Below are positions 1 through 5,220 of a stretch of 5,220 bases of DNA, piece after piece; position 1 is the stretch's first letter, and each line of letters begins with the position of its first letter. The stretch spans positions 1 through 5,220 of the forward strand of contig DAOWNO010000173.1 of assembly GCA_030642525.1 (NCBI GenBank), given 5' to 3'. The notes beneath the pieces are model-generated. The model searched no databases. It saw only the letters and a program-made list of their open reading frames with translations, and was not told the DNA's origin. Made by a program: the position numbers and the translations under genes. The stretch comes from Candidatus Aegiribacteria sp. (GTDB lineage Bacteria; Fermentibacterota; Fermentibacteria; Fermentibacterales; JCC-6).

Positions 1-11
1 CAGGATTTTTT

Positions 12-57
12 CTATAACAAAACCGGGATCCGGTATTGAATTTACCAGATCCCAGTT
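12..57 (-). terminator. Rho-independent terminator of the pilin gene
   Basis: Read on the minus strand, positions 57-44 (AACTGGGATCTGGT) pair with 34-21 (ACCGGATCCCGGT plus a further T). This gives a 14-bp stem with two G-U wobbles around a 9-nt loop (43-35). The stem is followed by a U-rich run (TTGTTAT, 20-14). It begins about 20 bases after the pilin stop codon, where a transcript end is expected. The wobbles form G-U pairs only in minus-strand RNA, which supports this orientation. No comparable T-run follows the stem on the plus strand. Confidence 0.82.
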
Positions 58-78
58 AAATAGAGGGACTATTTCCTG

Positions 79-447
79 TTACTGCCAGGATGTAATACCG
101 TCTGCAACACTACCATGAGGTGCGTTTCCGCCGACACCATTACATGTGATTGAGTAATTGTCGGTGCCTCCTCCAACGTAGACGTAAGATGCAGCACCGT
201 TCGGACATCTCAGTGCAGCAGCATTATCCATCACTGCGCTTGTAACAAGACCTGTCTCGTCAGCGAAGAAGTTGTTAATGCCGTAGTACATGGACTGAGC
301 AGTAGCAAGTGACCTCATGTTGCTTCTGCAGGAGACTTCCTGCGCCTGATCCTTGACACTGGAGAACTTCGGTATCGCTATGGCAGCAAGGATACCGATG
401 ATGACCACAACGATCATCAGCTCAATGAGCGTAAATCCTTTTTTCAT
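79..447 (-). CDS. pilA: Type IV pilin (PilA-like major or minor pilin)
   Basis: This 122-aa preprotein is a building block of a type IV pilus, assembled from the inner membrane into a surface fibre. Residues 1-4 (MKKG) form a very short class III leader. Prepilin peptidase should cut after Gly4 and methylate Phe5. The mature protein begins FTLIELMIVVVIIGILAAIA, the classical hydrophobic helix, with the conserved Glu at mature position 5. Residues 30-60 continue the amphipathic helix. The globular part has Cys81 and Cys102, a plausible disulfide pair for the C-terminal loop, and an extra Cys40 in the helix. There is no GspG-type C-terminal calcium motif that I can see, so a pilin is preferred over a type II secretion pseudopilin. 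The start is set by a good ribosome site 6 nt upstream. The gene has its own promoter region and terminator and so is probably monocistronic. Whether it is the major subunit cannot be told from this window. Confidence 0.93.
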   Translation of the reverse strand: MKKGFTLIELMIVVVIIGILAAIAIPKFSSVKDQAQEVSCRSNMRSLATAQSMYYGINNFFADETGLVTSAVMDNAAALRCPNGAASYVYVGGGTDNYSITCNGVGGNAPHGSVADGITSWQ

Positions 448-453
448 ATTGGA

Positions 454-458
454 TCCTT
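454..458 (-). promoter_or_regulatory. Ribosome binding site of the pilin gene
   Basis: On the minus strand AAGGA lies 6 nt upstream of the ATG at 447. It fixes the start and gives the four-residue pilin leader. Confidence 0.75.
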
Positions 459-485
459 TCCGTTCGAGTTACTAAGTACATTCAA

Positions 486-514
486 ATTATATGCCAACAT
501 ATACTTTGAAGCAA
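486..514 (-). promoter_or_regulatory. Possible sigma-70-type promoter overlapping the sigma-54 promoter
   Basis: The minus strand carries a perfect -10 hexamer TATAAT (491-486), exactly 17 nt downstream of TTGCTT (514-509), which matches the -35 consensus at three of six positions. Predicted transcription would begin near 479. Its -35 hexamer shares bases with the -12 element of the sigma-54 promoter, so the two polymerase forms could not bind together. The region is AT-rich, so a chance TATAAT is possible. Confidence 0.4.
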
Positions 515-525
515 TATGCTTACCA
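510..525 (-). promoter_or_regulatory. Sigma-54 (-24/-12) promoter of the pilin gene
   Basis: The minus strand reads TGGTAAGCATATTGCT from 525 to 510. It has the invariant GG (524-523) and GC (512-511) at the exact 10-nt spacing. It agrees with the family consensus TGGCACG-N4-TTGCW at 10 of 12 defined positions. Predicted +1 is about 499, giving a leader of about 52 nt before the pilin ATG. A sigma-54 activator of PilR type is encoded in the same window, and pilA is the established target of PilR with sigma-54 in Pseudomonas, Myxococcus and Geobacter. Confidence 0.75.
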
Positions 526-640
526 ATTCGATAAATTTATTATTTATATCTAAATATTGATGTATAAATGTTTCTTACAGGCAACTGACACAATTTCTAC
601 TATCTTATATCTATTGCATAGTGCAAGAAGTAATATATTG
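526..640 (-). promoter_or_regulatory. AT-rich upstream region with one PilR-like half-site
   Basis: This is the expected place for enhancer sites of the sigma-54 promoter. The minus strand holds GTGTC at 591-587, about -92 to -88 from the predicted start. It resembles the (C/G)TGTC core described for Pseudomonas aeruginosa PilR sites, which cluster at a similar distance. I see only one clear copy, and a pentamer is weak evidence. The rest is very AT-rich, possibly bendable DNA, with no convincing gene on either strand. Confidence 0.3.
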
Positions 641-671
641 AAGGATACTCAGCATAGCTTCATGTCCATGG
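641..671. repeat. Probable decayed copy of the GGGGACAC repeat
   Basis: On the plus strand AAGGATACTCAGCATAGC (641-658) aligns with GGGGACACGCAGCATAGC, the start of the array unit at 2081. It differs at four positions, all transitions except one. It is followed by CATGTCC (661-667), just as the last array unit ends in CATGTCCCC (2162-2170). The ends can still pair partly, as GGATA with TGTCC. It lies just beyond the glycosyltransferase stop codon and in the same orientation as the array on the other side of that gene. The alignment is by eye and short. Confidence 0.5.
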
Positions 672-715
672 GGAACACCCACCATAGAGTGGATATTCCA
701 TTGTGCCGATTAAAC

Positions 716-743
716 AGTGACAGTCAACCAAGTGACTGTCACT
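716..743 (-). terminator. Perfect 11-bp hairpin after the glycosyltransferase gene
   Basis: AGTGACAGTCA (716-726) and TGACTGTCACT (733-743) are perfect inverted repeats separated by 6 nt. The stem begins one base beyond the TGA stop and overlaps the two further in-frame stops. On the minus strand it is followed by GTTTAATC, a weak U-run, and the stem is only about 45% GC. It is therefore a plausible but not textbook terminator, and it may instead stabilise the mRNA 3' end. AGTGAC-A/T-GTCA also occurs as a near direct repeat within it, so a dyad binding site is an alternative reading. Confidence 0.5.
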
Positions 744-744
744 A

Positions 745-2061
745 TCAGTTTGCGAAGACGGGGCGGGTGGGATTATCCTGGACCGTGGCATTAATGAGCC
801 TGTTCGCAAGCTCTCCGCGGGACATGCTGTAATCGCCGACATCAAGCACACTGCTTGAAAGGTCAACTTCAGGATTGAACCATGTTGCCATTCGTTCAAA
901 CCATCCGGAGAAATTCCCTGTAGCCAGCAGAACAATATCCGGCCTTTTGTCATCAACGTATTTCATAACCCAGCCGCCGTAGAGAAAATCATTATTGCTG
1001 AGAAATATGATTGATTCAAGAGGAGCGGGAGCAAAACACTCAATAACATCATCGGACTGATCGGGAAGGGGATTCCAGTAAATCATGCCAGCCGCGATAA
1101 CAGCTCCAGCTGCCACTATACCTGCACTCCTGCGCCATTTCTCAATAGCGCAGATCCCGGTTAGCGAAAGCACAAGTATTACCAGAAGCGACAGAACTGC
1201 GGTCTGAGAAGTTCCAGCTGCCATCGGATTGATAATAAGTACAAACAACAAATCTCCGATAAACAGAATTCCCAGCTTCATCAGAAGTCTTCTATTCTCT
1301 TTGAACAGCCTGACTGTTCCAATTACTGCCGGAAGCAGAAGAACCGGCCAGAACATGTTCCATATTACAGTCAGATGCAGAATGATCGAGTTTATGGATA
1401 GGTTTCCCATGCTGCTGCCATACACTTCTCTGTATCCTCCGGCTGTAATCTGCCTCAGAAAATTCGCAAAAGAACCTGGGTTACCCCAGTCAACAATTGC
1501 TCCGGAAGCCGAACAGATCGGCAGAGCCAGATAAAGGCTGCATCCAAGAACCAATCCGCCGGCAAATCGCGGAATTGAATCCTTCTTCCAGCTGAACAGT
1601 ATTGGAAGAAATATCCCCTGCGGGTGAATCGCCAGTGCTAACCCCATCAGATAGCCCGCTTCAAGGCCCAAGCGTGGTTTTCTGTATAGAGTAATCACGA
1701 ATATCAGAAATAAAGGCCCGTAAGCGTCCCATGCTAAAAGCCTTTCATTCAGAAATGGAAGGAGAATTATGCCTGAGGTAAATAGAATTATCGGAACAGA
1801 AAACTTTCTGTTAATCAGTATCAATGCCATCGCTGCGGATAATGCAAATAATACGCGAAGGCCTTCCCTGCCGAAAAGAATCCAGGATACTCTTGATGAC
1901 AGACTGAGCAGCGGAAGCCCCGGAGGATGATTTGTGCCGCCCAGGCGAGCAACTGTCAGAAACTCCCCTCCGTCTTCAACGGGGATGCCGGTCTGGCCCG
2001 CGAGAAATGCGATGCAGAAGAGTAGAAGGAATATGACTATTGTTGTGAGGGGTTTAGTCAT
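745..2061 (-). CDS. DUF2723-like (GT117/TMEM260-type) membrane glycosyltransferase
   Basis: This 438-aa integral membrane protein has about ten hydrophobic segments in residues 7-330 and a soluble C-terminal part of about 108 residues. It matches the DUF2723 pattern. An acidic EDGGEF lies at 29-34 just after the first membrane helix (Asp30 and Glu33 in the position of GT-C catalytic or metal residues). HPPG follows at 45-48, then a WGNPGSFANFLRQITAGGY stretch at 192-210, and SNNDFLYGGW at 355-364 leading to a KRPDIVLL segment. The eukaryotic relative TMEM260 is a protein O-mannosyltransferase using lipid-linked sugar; acceptor and sugar here are unknown. The protein is short for the family and stops right after a TRPVFAN segment, in TGA-TAG-TGA, so C-terminal loss is possible. 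The ATG is the only reasonable start: an in-frame TGA lies four codons upstream. There is no recognisable ribosome site, because the repeat array reaches almost to the ATG. The gene sits between a PilSR-type pair and the pilin. Confidence 0.8.
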   Translation of the reverse strand: MTKPLTTIVIFLLLFCIAFLAGQTGIPVEDGGEFLTVARLGGTNHPPGLPLLSLSSRVSWILFGREGLRVLFALSAAMALILINRKFSVPIILFTSGIILLPFLNERLLAWDAYGPLFLIFVITLYRKPRLGLEAGYLMGLALAIHPQGIFLPILFSWKKDSIPRFAGGLVLGCSLYLALPICSASGAIVDWGNPGSFANFLRQITAGGYREVYGSSMGNLSINSIILHLTVIWNMFWPVLLLPAVIGTVRLFKENRRLLMKLGILFIGDLLFVLIINPMAAGTSQTAVLSLLVILVLSLTGICAIEKWRRSAGIVAAGAVIAAGMIYWNPLPDQSDDVIECFAPAPLESIIFLSNNDFLYGGWVMKYVDDKRPDIVLLATGNFSGWFERMATWFNPEVDLSSSVLDVGDYSMSRGELANRLINATVQDNPTRPVFAN

Positions 2062-2062
2062 A

Positions 2063-2170
2063 AGGATACGTCATAGTTTTGGGGACACGCAGCATAGCAT
2101 CGAGCTTTTTGGGGACACGCAGCAGAGCGTCGAGCTTTTTGGGGACACGCAGCAAAGCCTGCATGTCCCC
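2063..2170. repeat. 30-bp tandem repeat array ending in an inverted GGGGACA/TGTCCCC hairpin
   Basis: Units begin at 2081, 2111 and 2141, each opening GGGGACACGCAGCA, and the first two continue to CGAGCTTTTT. Units 1 and 2 differ at two of 30 positions. The third diverges after 20 bases and ends in TGTCCCC (2164-2170), the inverse of its own start. In minus-strand RNA this gives GGGGACAUGCA paired with UGCGUGUCCCC, 11 bp with one U-G wobble. Positions 2063-2080 (AAGGATACG, TCATAG, TTTT) look like a shortened, decayed fourth unit. The array fills the gap between the response regulator stop (2179) and the next start (2061). GGGGACA-type palindromes resemble REP-like extragenic elements, but no REP-associated transposase is visible here. 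No U-run follows the hairpin, so it is not a standard terminator. Confidence 0.88.
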
Positions 2171-2178
2171 GTATGCTG

Positions 2179-3588
2179 TCATGGGTTTTCCCTGTCTTTC
2201 GCGTATTTTTCCAGCCTTCTGTAGAGTGTGCTCTCGTTTATGCCAAGCAATTTCGCGGCAAGTCGTTTCTGACCTCCTGCGCGGTGCTCCAATATGTATA
2301 GCGTATATGCTTCCTCAATAACGTCGAGAGTTGGAGTGGCTTTCTCTGTGGAAATAGTTGATTCTGCTGATGAAGTTTTATCCGCGAAAATACCTGAATC
2401 TTTAACTGCCGGCTCCTTGATGAAGTCCGGAAGATCAGCCAGAATAATCTCGCTCCCGCTTGTCATAACACATACGCGCTCCACTACATTTTCAAGCTCT
2501 CTGACATTACCCGGCCAGTTGTAGTTCATCAGAGCTTCACATGCCTCCTCGGTAATCACTCTGGGGGGTTCTCCGATTGCTTCAGAATAGTTTTCAATAA
2601 ATTTGCCGAGCAGAATCGGTATATCCGATGATCTGTCCCGGAGAGCGGGAACATGAAGAGGAATTACATTCAGCCGGTAATAGAGATCCGGTCTGAAAGC
2701 ATTTCCATCGACCATCTCTTTTAAATTGGCGTTAGTTGCCGCTATGATCCTGGCATCGAAAGATATGTGTTTCGTACCTCCTACCGGAAGCACCTGGCGT
2801 TCCTGCAGGGCTCTCAGCAGTTTTACCTGCAGTTCTCTGTCAAGTTCTCCTACTTCATCAAGGAAAAATGTTCCTCCCTTTGCCGCAACCAGCAGGCCCT
2901 CCTTGTCTCTGTGAGCACCTGTAAAAGATCCCTTCAGGTGGCCAAACAGTTCACTTTCAAGAAGGCTGTGAGAAAAACTGCCGCAGTTGACACCGAGGAA
3001 AGGTTTTTCAGCTCTCGGGCTTATTGAATGAATTGCTCTGGCTATGAGTTCCTTCCCTGTACCACTCTCCCCTGTTATTAATACTGTACTGTCTTTATCC
3101 GCGACCATCCTGACTTCTTCAAGAAGATCGATTATCGGCTTTGATTTCCCGATGATCCCTTCAATACTGAAACGTGAGCGGATTTTTTTCCTTAGTTCTC
3201 TGTTCTCTCTTCTGATCTTCCGTTCACCAAGAGCTTTCTCGATTGCCACAAGAAGCTGATCAACTTCAAAAGGTTTGATCAGGTAATCTGTGGCACCTTT
3301 GCGCATTGCCTGGACTGCTGAATCAACACTGGAAAACGCTGTTATTACAATACCTATCAATTCAGGAGATTTTTCGCGAAGTCTGGACAGAACATCGAGT
3401 CCGCTGATACCCGGCATCTTGACATCAACTACAAGGATGTCCGGCGCATTCTTCCTCCCTTCAGTTACCGCTTTTCGGCCATCGGAGAAACACGTAACCG
3501 AATAACCATGCTGTTCAAGGAGAATCGAGAGCCATTCCAGCATCGGTTTTTCATCATCCACAATCATGACTGAAAGCTGATCATCCAT
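2179..3588 (-). CDS. pilR: Sigma-54-dependent response regulator, PilR/NtrC type
   Basis: This 469-aa transcription activator has three complete domains. The receiver is residues 1-120, with acidic pair Asp11-Asp12, phosphoacceptor Asp55, Thr83 and Lys105. The AAA+ sigma-54 interaction domain is about 144-390, with Walker A GESGTGKE (173-180), the sigma-54 contact loop GSFTGA (220-225), Walker B GTFFLDE (239-245), an arginine-finger region FRPDLYYRLNV (298-308) and NWPGNVREL (357-365). After a Ser/Thr-rich linker (393-420) comes a Fis-type helix-turn-helix (about 440-462, AAKLLGINESTLYRRL). The contact loop has Ser where GAFTGA has Ala, a mild variant. The start at 3588 is chosen over an upstream in-frame ATG at 3633 because a GGAGG site lies 8 nt before it and the receiver domain begins at once. 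It overlaps the kinase stop in ATGGATGA, so the two are translationally coupled. PilR is chosen over other NtrC-like regulators from the PilS-type partner and the sigma-54 pilin promoter nearby. Confidence 0.9.
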   Translation of the reverse strand: MDDQLSVMIVDDEKPMLEWLSILLEQHGYSVTCFSDGRKAVTEGRKNAPDILVVDVKMPGISGLDVLSRLREKSPELIGIVITAFSSVDSAVQAMRKGATDYLIKPFEVDQLLVAIEKALGERKIRRENRELRKKIRSRFSIEGIIGKSKPIIDLLEEVRMVADKDSTVLITGESGTGKELIARAIHSISPRAEKPFLGVNCGSFSHSLLESELFGHLKGSFTGAHRDKEGLLVAAKGGTFFLDEVGELDRELQVKLLRALQERQVLPVGGTKHISFDARIIAATNANLKEMVDGNAFRPDLYYRLNVIPLHVPALRDRSSDIPILLGKFIENYSEAIGEPPRVITEEACEALMNYNWPGNVRELENVVERVCVMTSGSEIILADLPDFIKEPAVKDSGIFADKTSSAESTISTEKATPTLDVIEEAYTLYILEHRAGGQKRLAAKLLGINESTLYRRLEKYAKDRENP

Positions 3589-5200
3589 GCTCGATACCTC
3601 CGGTTTCATATGTAACAACGTCAGGTGGCGCAATTGGAATTATGACTCTCACCGTTGTTCCCTTTCCTGAAACAGATTCTATATCCATTCGGCCATTATG
3701 ATCCCTTGTAACTCTTCTCGCAACATACAGTCCAAGCCCCGTTCCTTCATCTTTCGTCGTGAAGAACGGATCATAAATATCATTGATAACAGCGTCCTTA
3801 ATACCGGGACCATTATCCGTCACAACCAATTCAGCCATGCCCTGTATCTGTGATTTCGTGAGGGAAATACCTATCCTGCCATCAGCCTTGTTCTCCAGAA
3901 CTTCAACACTGTTGCGAATTATATTCGTTAATAACTGAACAAGGCGTGATTGATTTCCAAAAACGATGAAATTGCCTTCAATATCCAGTTCGATCTCCGT
4001 CTGCCAGCCAAATCCCTGTTTCGCCACATCAACCGCTTCCATGGCGACAGCTTCGAGTGAAACCGGATTAGTATATAGAACATTACTCTTTCTGGAGAGT
4101 TCGAGGTATCCCTCGATTATTTCCGAAATTCTCTTTGCCTGACTGCTTATGAGTTCGGTCATTCTGTCTGTCTTCTTCCAGTCAATTGATCCCATTTTCA
4201 GTATATGAGCGGCACCGCTCATCGAGGCCAGTGGATTCCTGATTTCATGCGCGAGGGTGCTGGACAGTTTGCCGATCGCCGCAAGTTTTTCCCTCTCCTG
4301 CAGTTGTTTCTTCAGTTCAACTGTTTCCGTTATATCGGTCATTGCGGCGAGGGCTCCGGCAGACTTGCCGTAATGATCAAGAAGTGTACCCATTCTGCAT
4401 TCCAGAACTCTGTTTCCCAGGCTGATCTCGATAATAGAAGGCATTCCTTCGGATATCTGGTACTCTCTTAGCATAGTGTAAATATCCGTATTAGATATAG
4501 TTCTGCGCCAGTTCTCATCAAGAGAAAGAATCTTGAGACCAGAACGGTTAATGCTGATTGGAGAACCGGAATTATCAATCACAAGCACTCCATCCGACAG
4601 GCTTTCCAGTATCTCTCTGGCCATACTTCTCGCCTCCCGGAGTTCACTCAGGATCCCTTCAACTCTGCCTTTTTCGAAAAGAAGGTGCTCTGAGAGATAT
4701 CCGGTGACAAGTCCTGTTATCATCAGGAGGCCAGCGTAAATCATTACAAAAAGAAGTGCGTATTGAAAAGATACATCGGATGGAATGACTTCAACCAATC
4801 CCTCCAGAGAACCTCCCGCAGGACTGAAAGTCAATACTCCTGATATTGTGATGTAAGCAAGCGCGGCTATCATCAGAGAATTGACAATCGCCATGATTGC
4901 TCCACCCCTGATACCCAGATAGATACCCGCTCCGAATGTATGAATAAAGAAAAAGACCGTGAAAGGACCATCGAAATTACCGGCCATACGGATAAGAATC
5001 GCAGCCAGAATTGAATCAAGGGTGAAGAGAACCCATATCTGCCATTCCCTGTCTTTCCATATCTTTCTGCACAGCATGTCCAACAGTATTGACAGAATCA
5101 CCGCAATACCGACAGAGATGTAAATTCCGCCGACTCTTGTCCATCCTAGGAACAGAATACCCAGCAGAACAAAGAGACCGAAAACAATAAAGCGCCCCAC
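3581..5200 (-). CDS. pilS: PilS-type membrane sensor histidine kinase (5' end uncertain)
   Basis: This is the partner kinase of the downstream response regulator. Counting from a GTG at 5200 (539 aa), residues 4-168 hold six hydrophobic segments (about 4-20, 25-41, 55-71, 79-95, 101-119, 147-168), the PilS-type inner-membrane sensor. A helical linker (172-198) leads to a PAS domain (about 197-293). The dimerisation/phosphotransfer domain has the H-box STLAHEIRNPL with phosphoacceptor His318. The ATPase domain has the N-box NIIRN (426-430), DNGPGI (462-467), YDPFFTTK (476-483) and GTGLGL (486-491). All catalytic boxes look intact. The frame stays open through 5218 (adding RRTWLQ before the GTG), and no ribosome site precedes the GTG, so the true start may lie outside the window. 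A terminator-like hairpin covers the GTG. The signal sensed is not evident; in Pseudomonas PilS monitors pilin in the membrane. Assignment to PilS rather than another PAS kinase rests on the topology and the neighbouring genes. Confidence 0.88.
   Translation of the reverse strand: MGRFIVFGLFVLLGILFLGWTRVGGIYISVGIAVILSILLDMLCRKIWKDREWQIWVLFTLDSILAAILIRMAGNFDGPFTVFFFIHTFGAGIYLGIRGGAIMAIVNSLMIAALAYITISGVLTFSPAGGSLEGLVEVIPSDVSFQYALLFVMIYAGLLMITGLVTGYLSEHLLFEKGRVEGILSELREARSMAREILESLSDGVLVIDNSGSPISINRSGLKILSLDENWRRTISNTDIYTMLREYQISEGMPSIIEISLGNRVLECRMGTLLDHYGKSAGALAAMTDITETVELKKQLQEREKLAAIGKLSSTLAHEIRNPLASMSGAAHILKMGSIDWKKTDRMTELISSQAKRISEIIEGYLELSRKSNVLYTNPVSLEAVAMEAVDVAKQGFGWQTEIELDIEGNFIVFGNQSRLVQLLTNIIRNSVEVLENKADGRIGISLTKSQIQGMAELVVTDNGPGIKDAVINDIYDPFFTTKDEGTGLGLYVARRVTRDHNGRMDIESVSGKGTTVRVIIPIAPPDVVTYETGGIEHG
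3597..3601 (-). promoter_or_regulatory. Ribosome binding site that decides the response regulator start
   Basis: GGAGG on the minus strand, inside the 3' end of the kinase gene, lies 8 nt before the ATG at 3588. It supports the 469-aa product over a form extended by 15 residues. Confidence 0.85.
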
Positions 5201-5219
5201 CTGAAGCCAGGTGCGGCGC
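5181..5219 (-). terminator. Terminator-shaped hairpin across the apparent kinase start
   Basis: In minus-strand RNA, GCGCC (5219-5215) and CACCTG (5213-5208) pair with CAGGTG (5203-5198) and GGCGC (5196-5192). The stem is 11 bp with one symmetrical G-G mismatch and a 4-nt loop (GCTT). It is followed at once by TTTATTGTTTT (5191-5181), nine T in eleven. This is the form of an intrinsic terminator. It lies inside the kinase reading frame and contains the GTG at 5200. It may end the transcript of an upstream gene, act as an attenuator of the kinase operon, or be chance within coding DNA. Confidence 0.55.
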
Positions 5220-5220
5220 C

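Noticed and set aside
481..496. Second sigma-54-like element (TGGCATATAATTTGAA on the minus strand)
   Set aside because: It has a good -24 half but GA instead of the essential GC at -12. The element at 510-525 has both invariant dinucleotides.
557..832. Plus-strand open frame of 91 codons over the pilin upstream region and glycosyltransferase 3' end
   Set aside because: It has no ribosome site and no recognisable protein features. It runs through AT-rich promoter DNA and repeats, then antisense to a well-supported gene.
660..956. Minus-strand open frame of 98 codons overlapping the end of the glycosyltransferase gene
   Set aside because: It is out of frame with a strongly supported membrane protein and has no start signal or recognisable domain. 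It could at most hide a C-terminal remnant past 745, which I could not recognise.
2054..2074. Six-codon open frame overlapping the glycosyltransferase start on the minus strand
   Set aside because: It could be a leader peptide coupled to the gene, but it has no ribosome site and is short enough to be chance.
2081..2170. CRISPR array
   Set aside because: The 30-bp units follow one another directly with no unique spacers, there are only three, and no cas gene is in view.
1934..2321. Two plus-strand open frames crossing the repeat array, giving ten-residue peptide repeats (ELFGDTQQS type)
   Set aside because: The peptide repeat follows automatically from a 30-bp DNA period, a multiple of three. 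The frames are antisense to real genes at both ends and lack ribosome sites.
2726..3505. Several plus-strand open frames within the response regulator gene
   Set aside because: All are antisense to the intact three-domain regulator and show low-complexity Ser/Arg-rich sequence typical of shadow frames.
3589..3633. Response regulator start 15 codons upstream of 3588
   Set aside because: It would lie deep within the kinase gene and add residues not belonging to a receiver domain. The GGAGG 8 nt before 3588 fits the shorter form.
4205..4739. Plus-strand open frames within the kinase gene
   Set aside because: They are antisense to the PAS, phosphotransfer and linker regions of the kinase, with no protein features or start signals.

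Overview
This window looks like a chromosomal piece of a Gram-negative (diderm) bacterium that uses type IV pili. All four genes I can support lie on the minus strand. Gene GC content is moderate, and the stretch in front of the pilin gene is clearly AT-rich. Nothing here fixes the taxon. The pilin style, the PilS/PilR-type pair and a DUF2723-type membrane glycosyltransferase would fit a deltaproteobacterial-type or uncultured candidate-phylum genome, but that is only an impression.

In transcription order (right to left): a PilS-type membrane sensor histidine kinase (3581-5200, probably still open at the window edge) overlaps by 8 bp a PilR/NtrC-type sigma-54 activator (2179-3588). A 30-bp tandem repeat array (about 2063-2170) fills the gap to a 438-aa DUF2723-like (GT-C fold) glycosyltransferase (745-2061). 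That gene ends in three consecutive stop codons overlapping an 11-bp hairpin (716-743), followed by a probable decayed copy of the same repeat (641-671). An AT-rich promoter region follows, and then a type IV pilin gene (79-447) with its own rho-independent terminator (12-57).

The parts fit one circuit. The kinase is predicted to phosphorylate Asp55 of the activator. The activator is built to remodel sigma-54 polymerase, and the pilin gene carries a GG-N10-GC sigma-54 promoter (510-525), with a PilR-like half-site near -90. A sigma-70-like promoter overlaps the sigma-54 one. The glycosyltransferase between regulator and pilin could modify the pilin or another surface protein, but that is inference from position.

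The least ordinary observations are a terminator-shaped hairpin with a U-rich tail lying across the apparent start of the kinase gene (5181-5219), and related repeats on both sides of the glycosyltransferase gene, which suggest that it is a separately acquired or rearranged insert in a pilSR-pilA locus. I see no RNA genes, CRISPR array, transposase or plus-strand gene.
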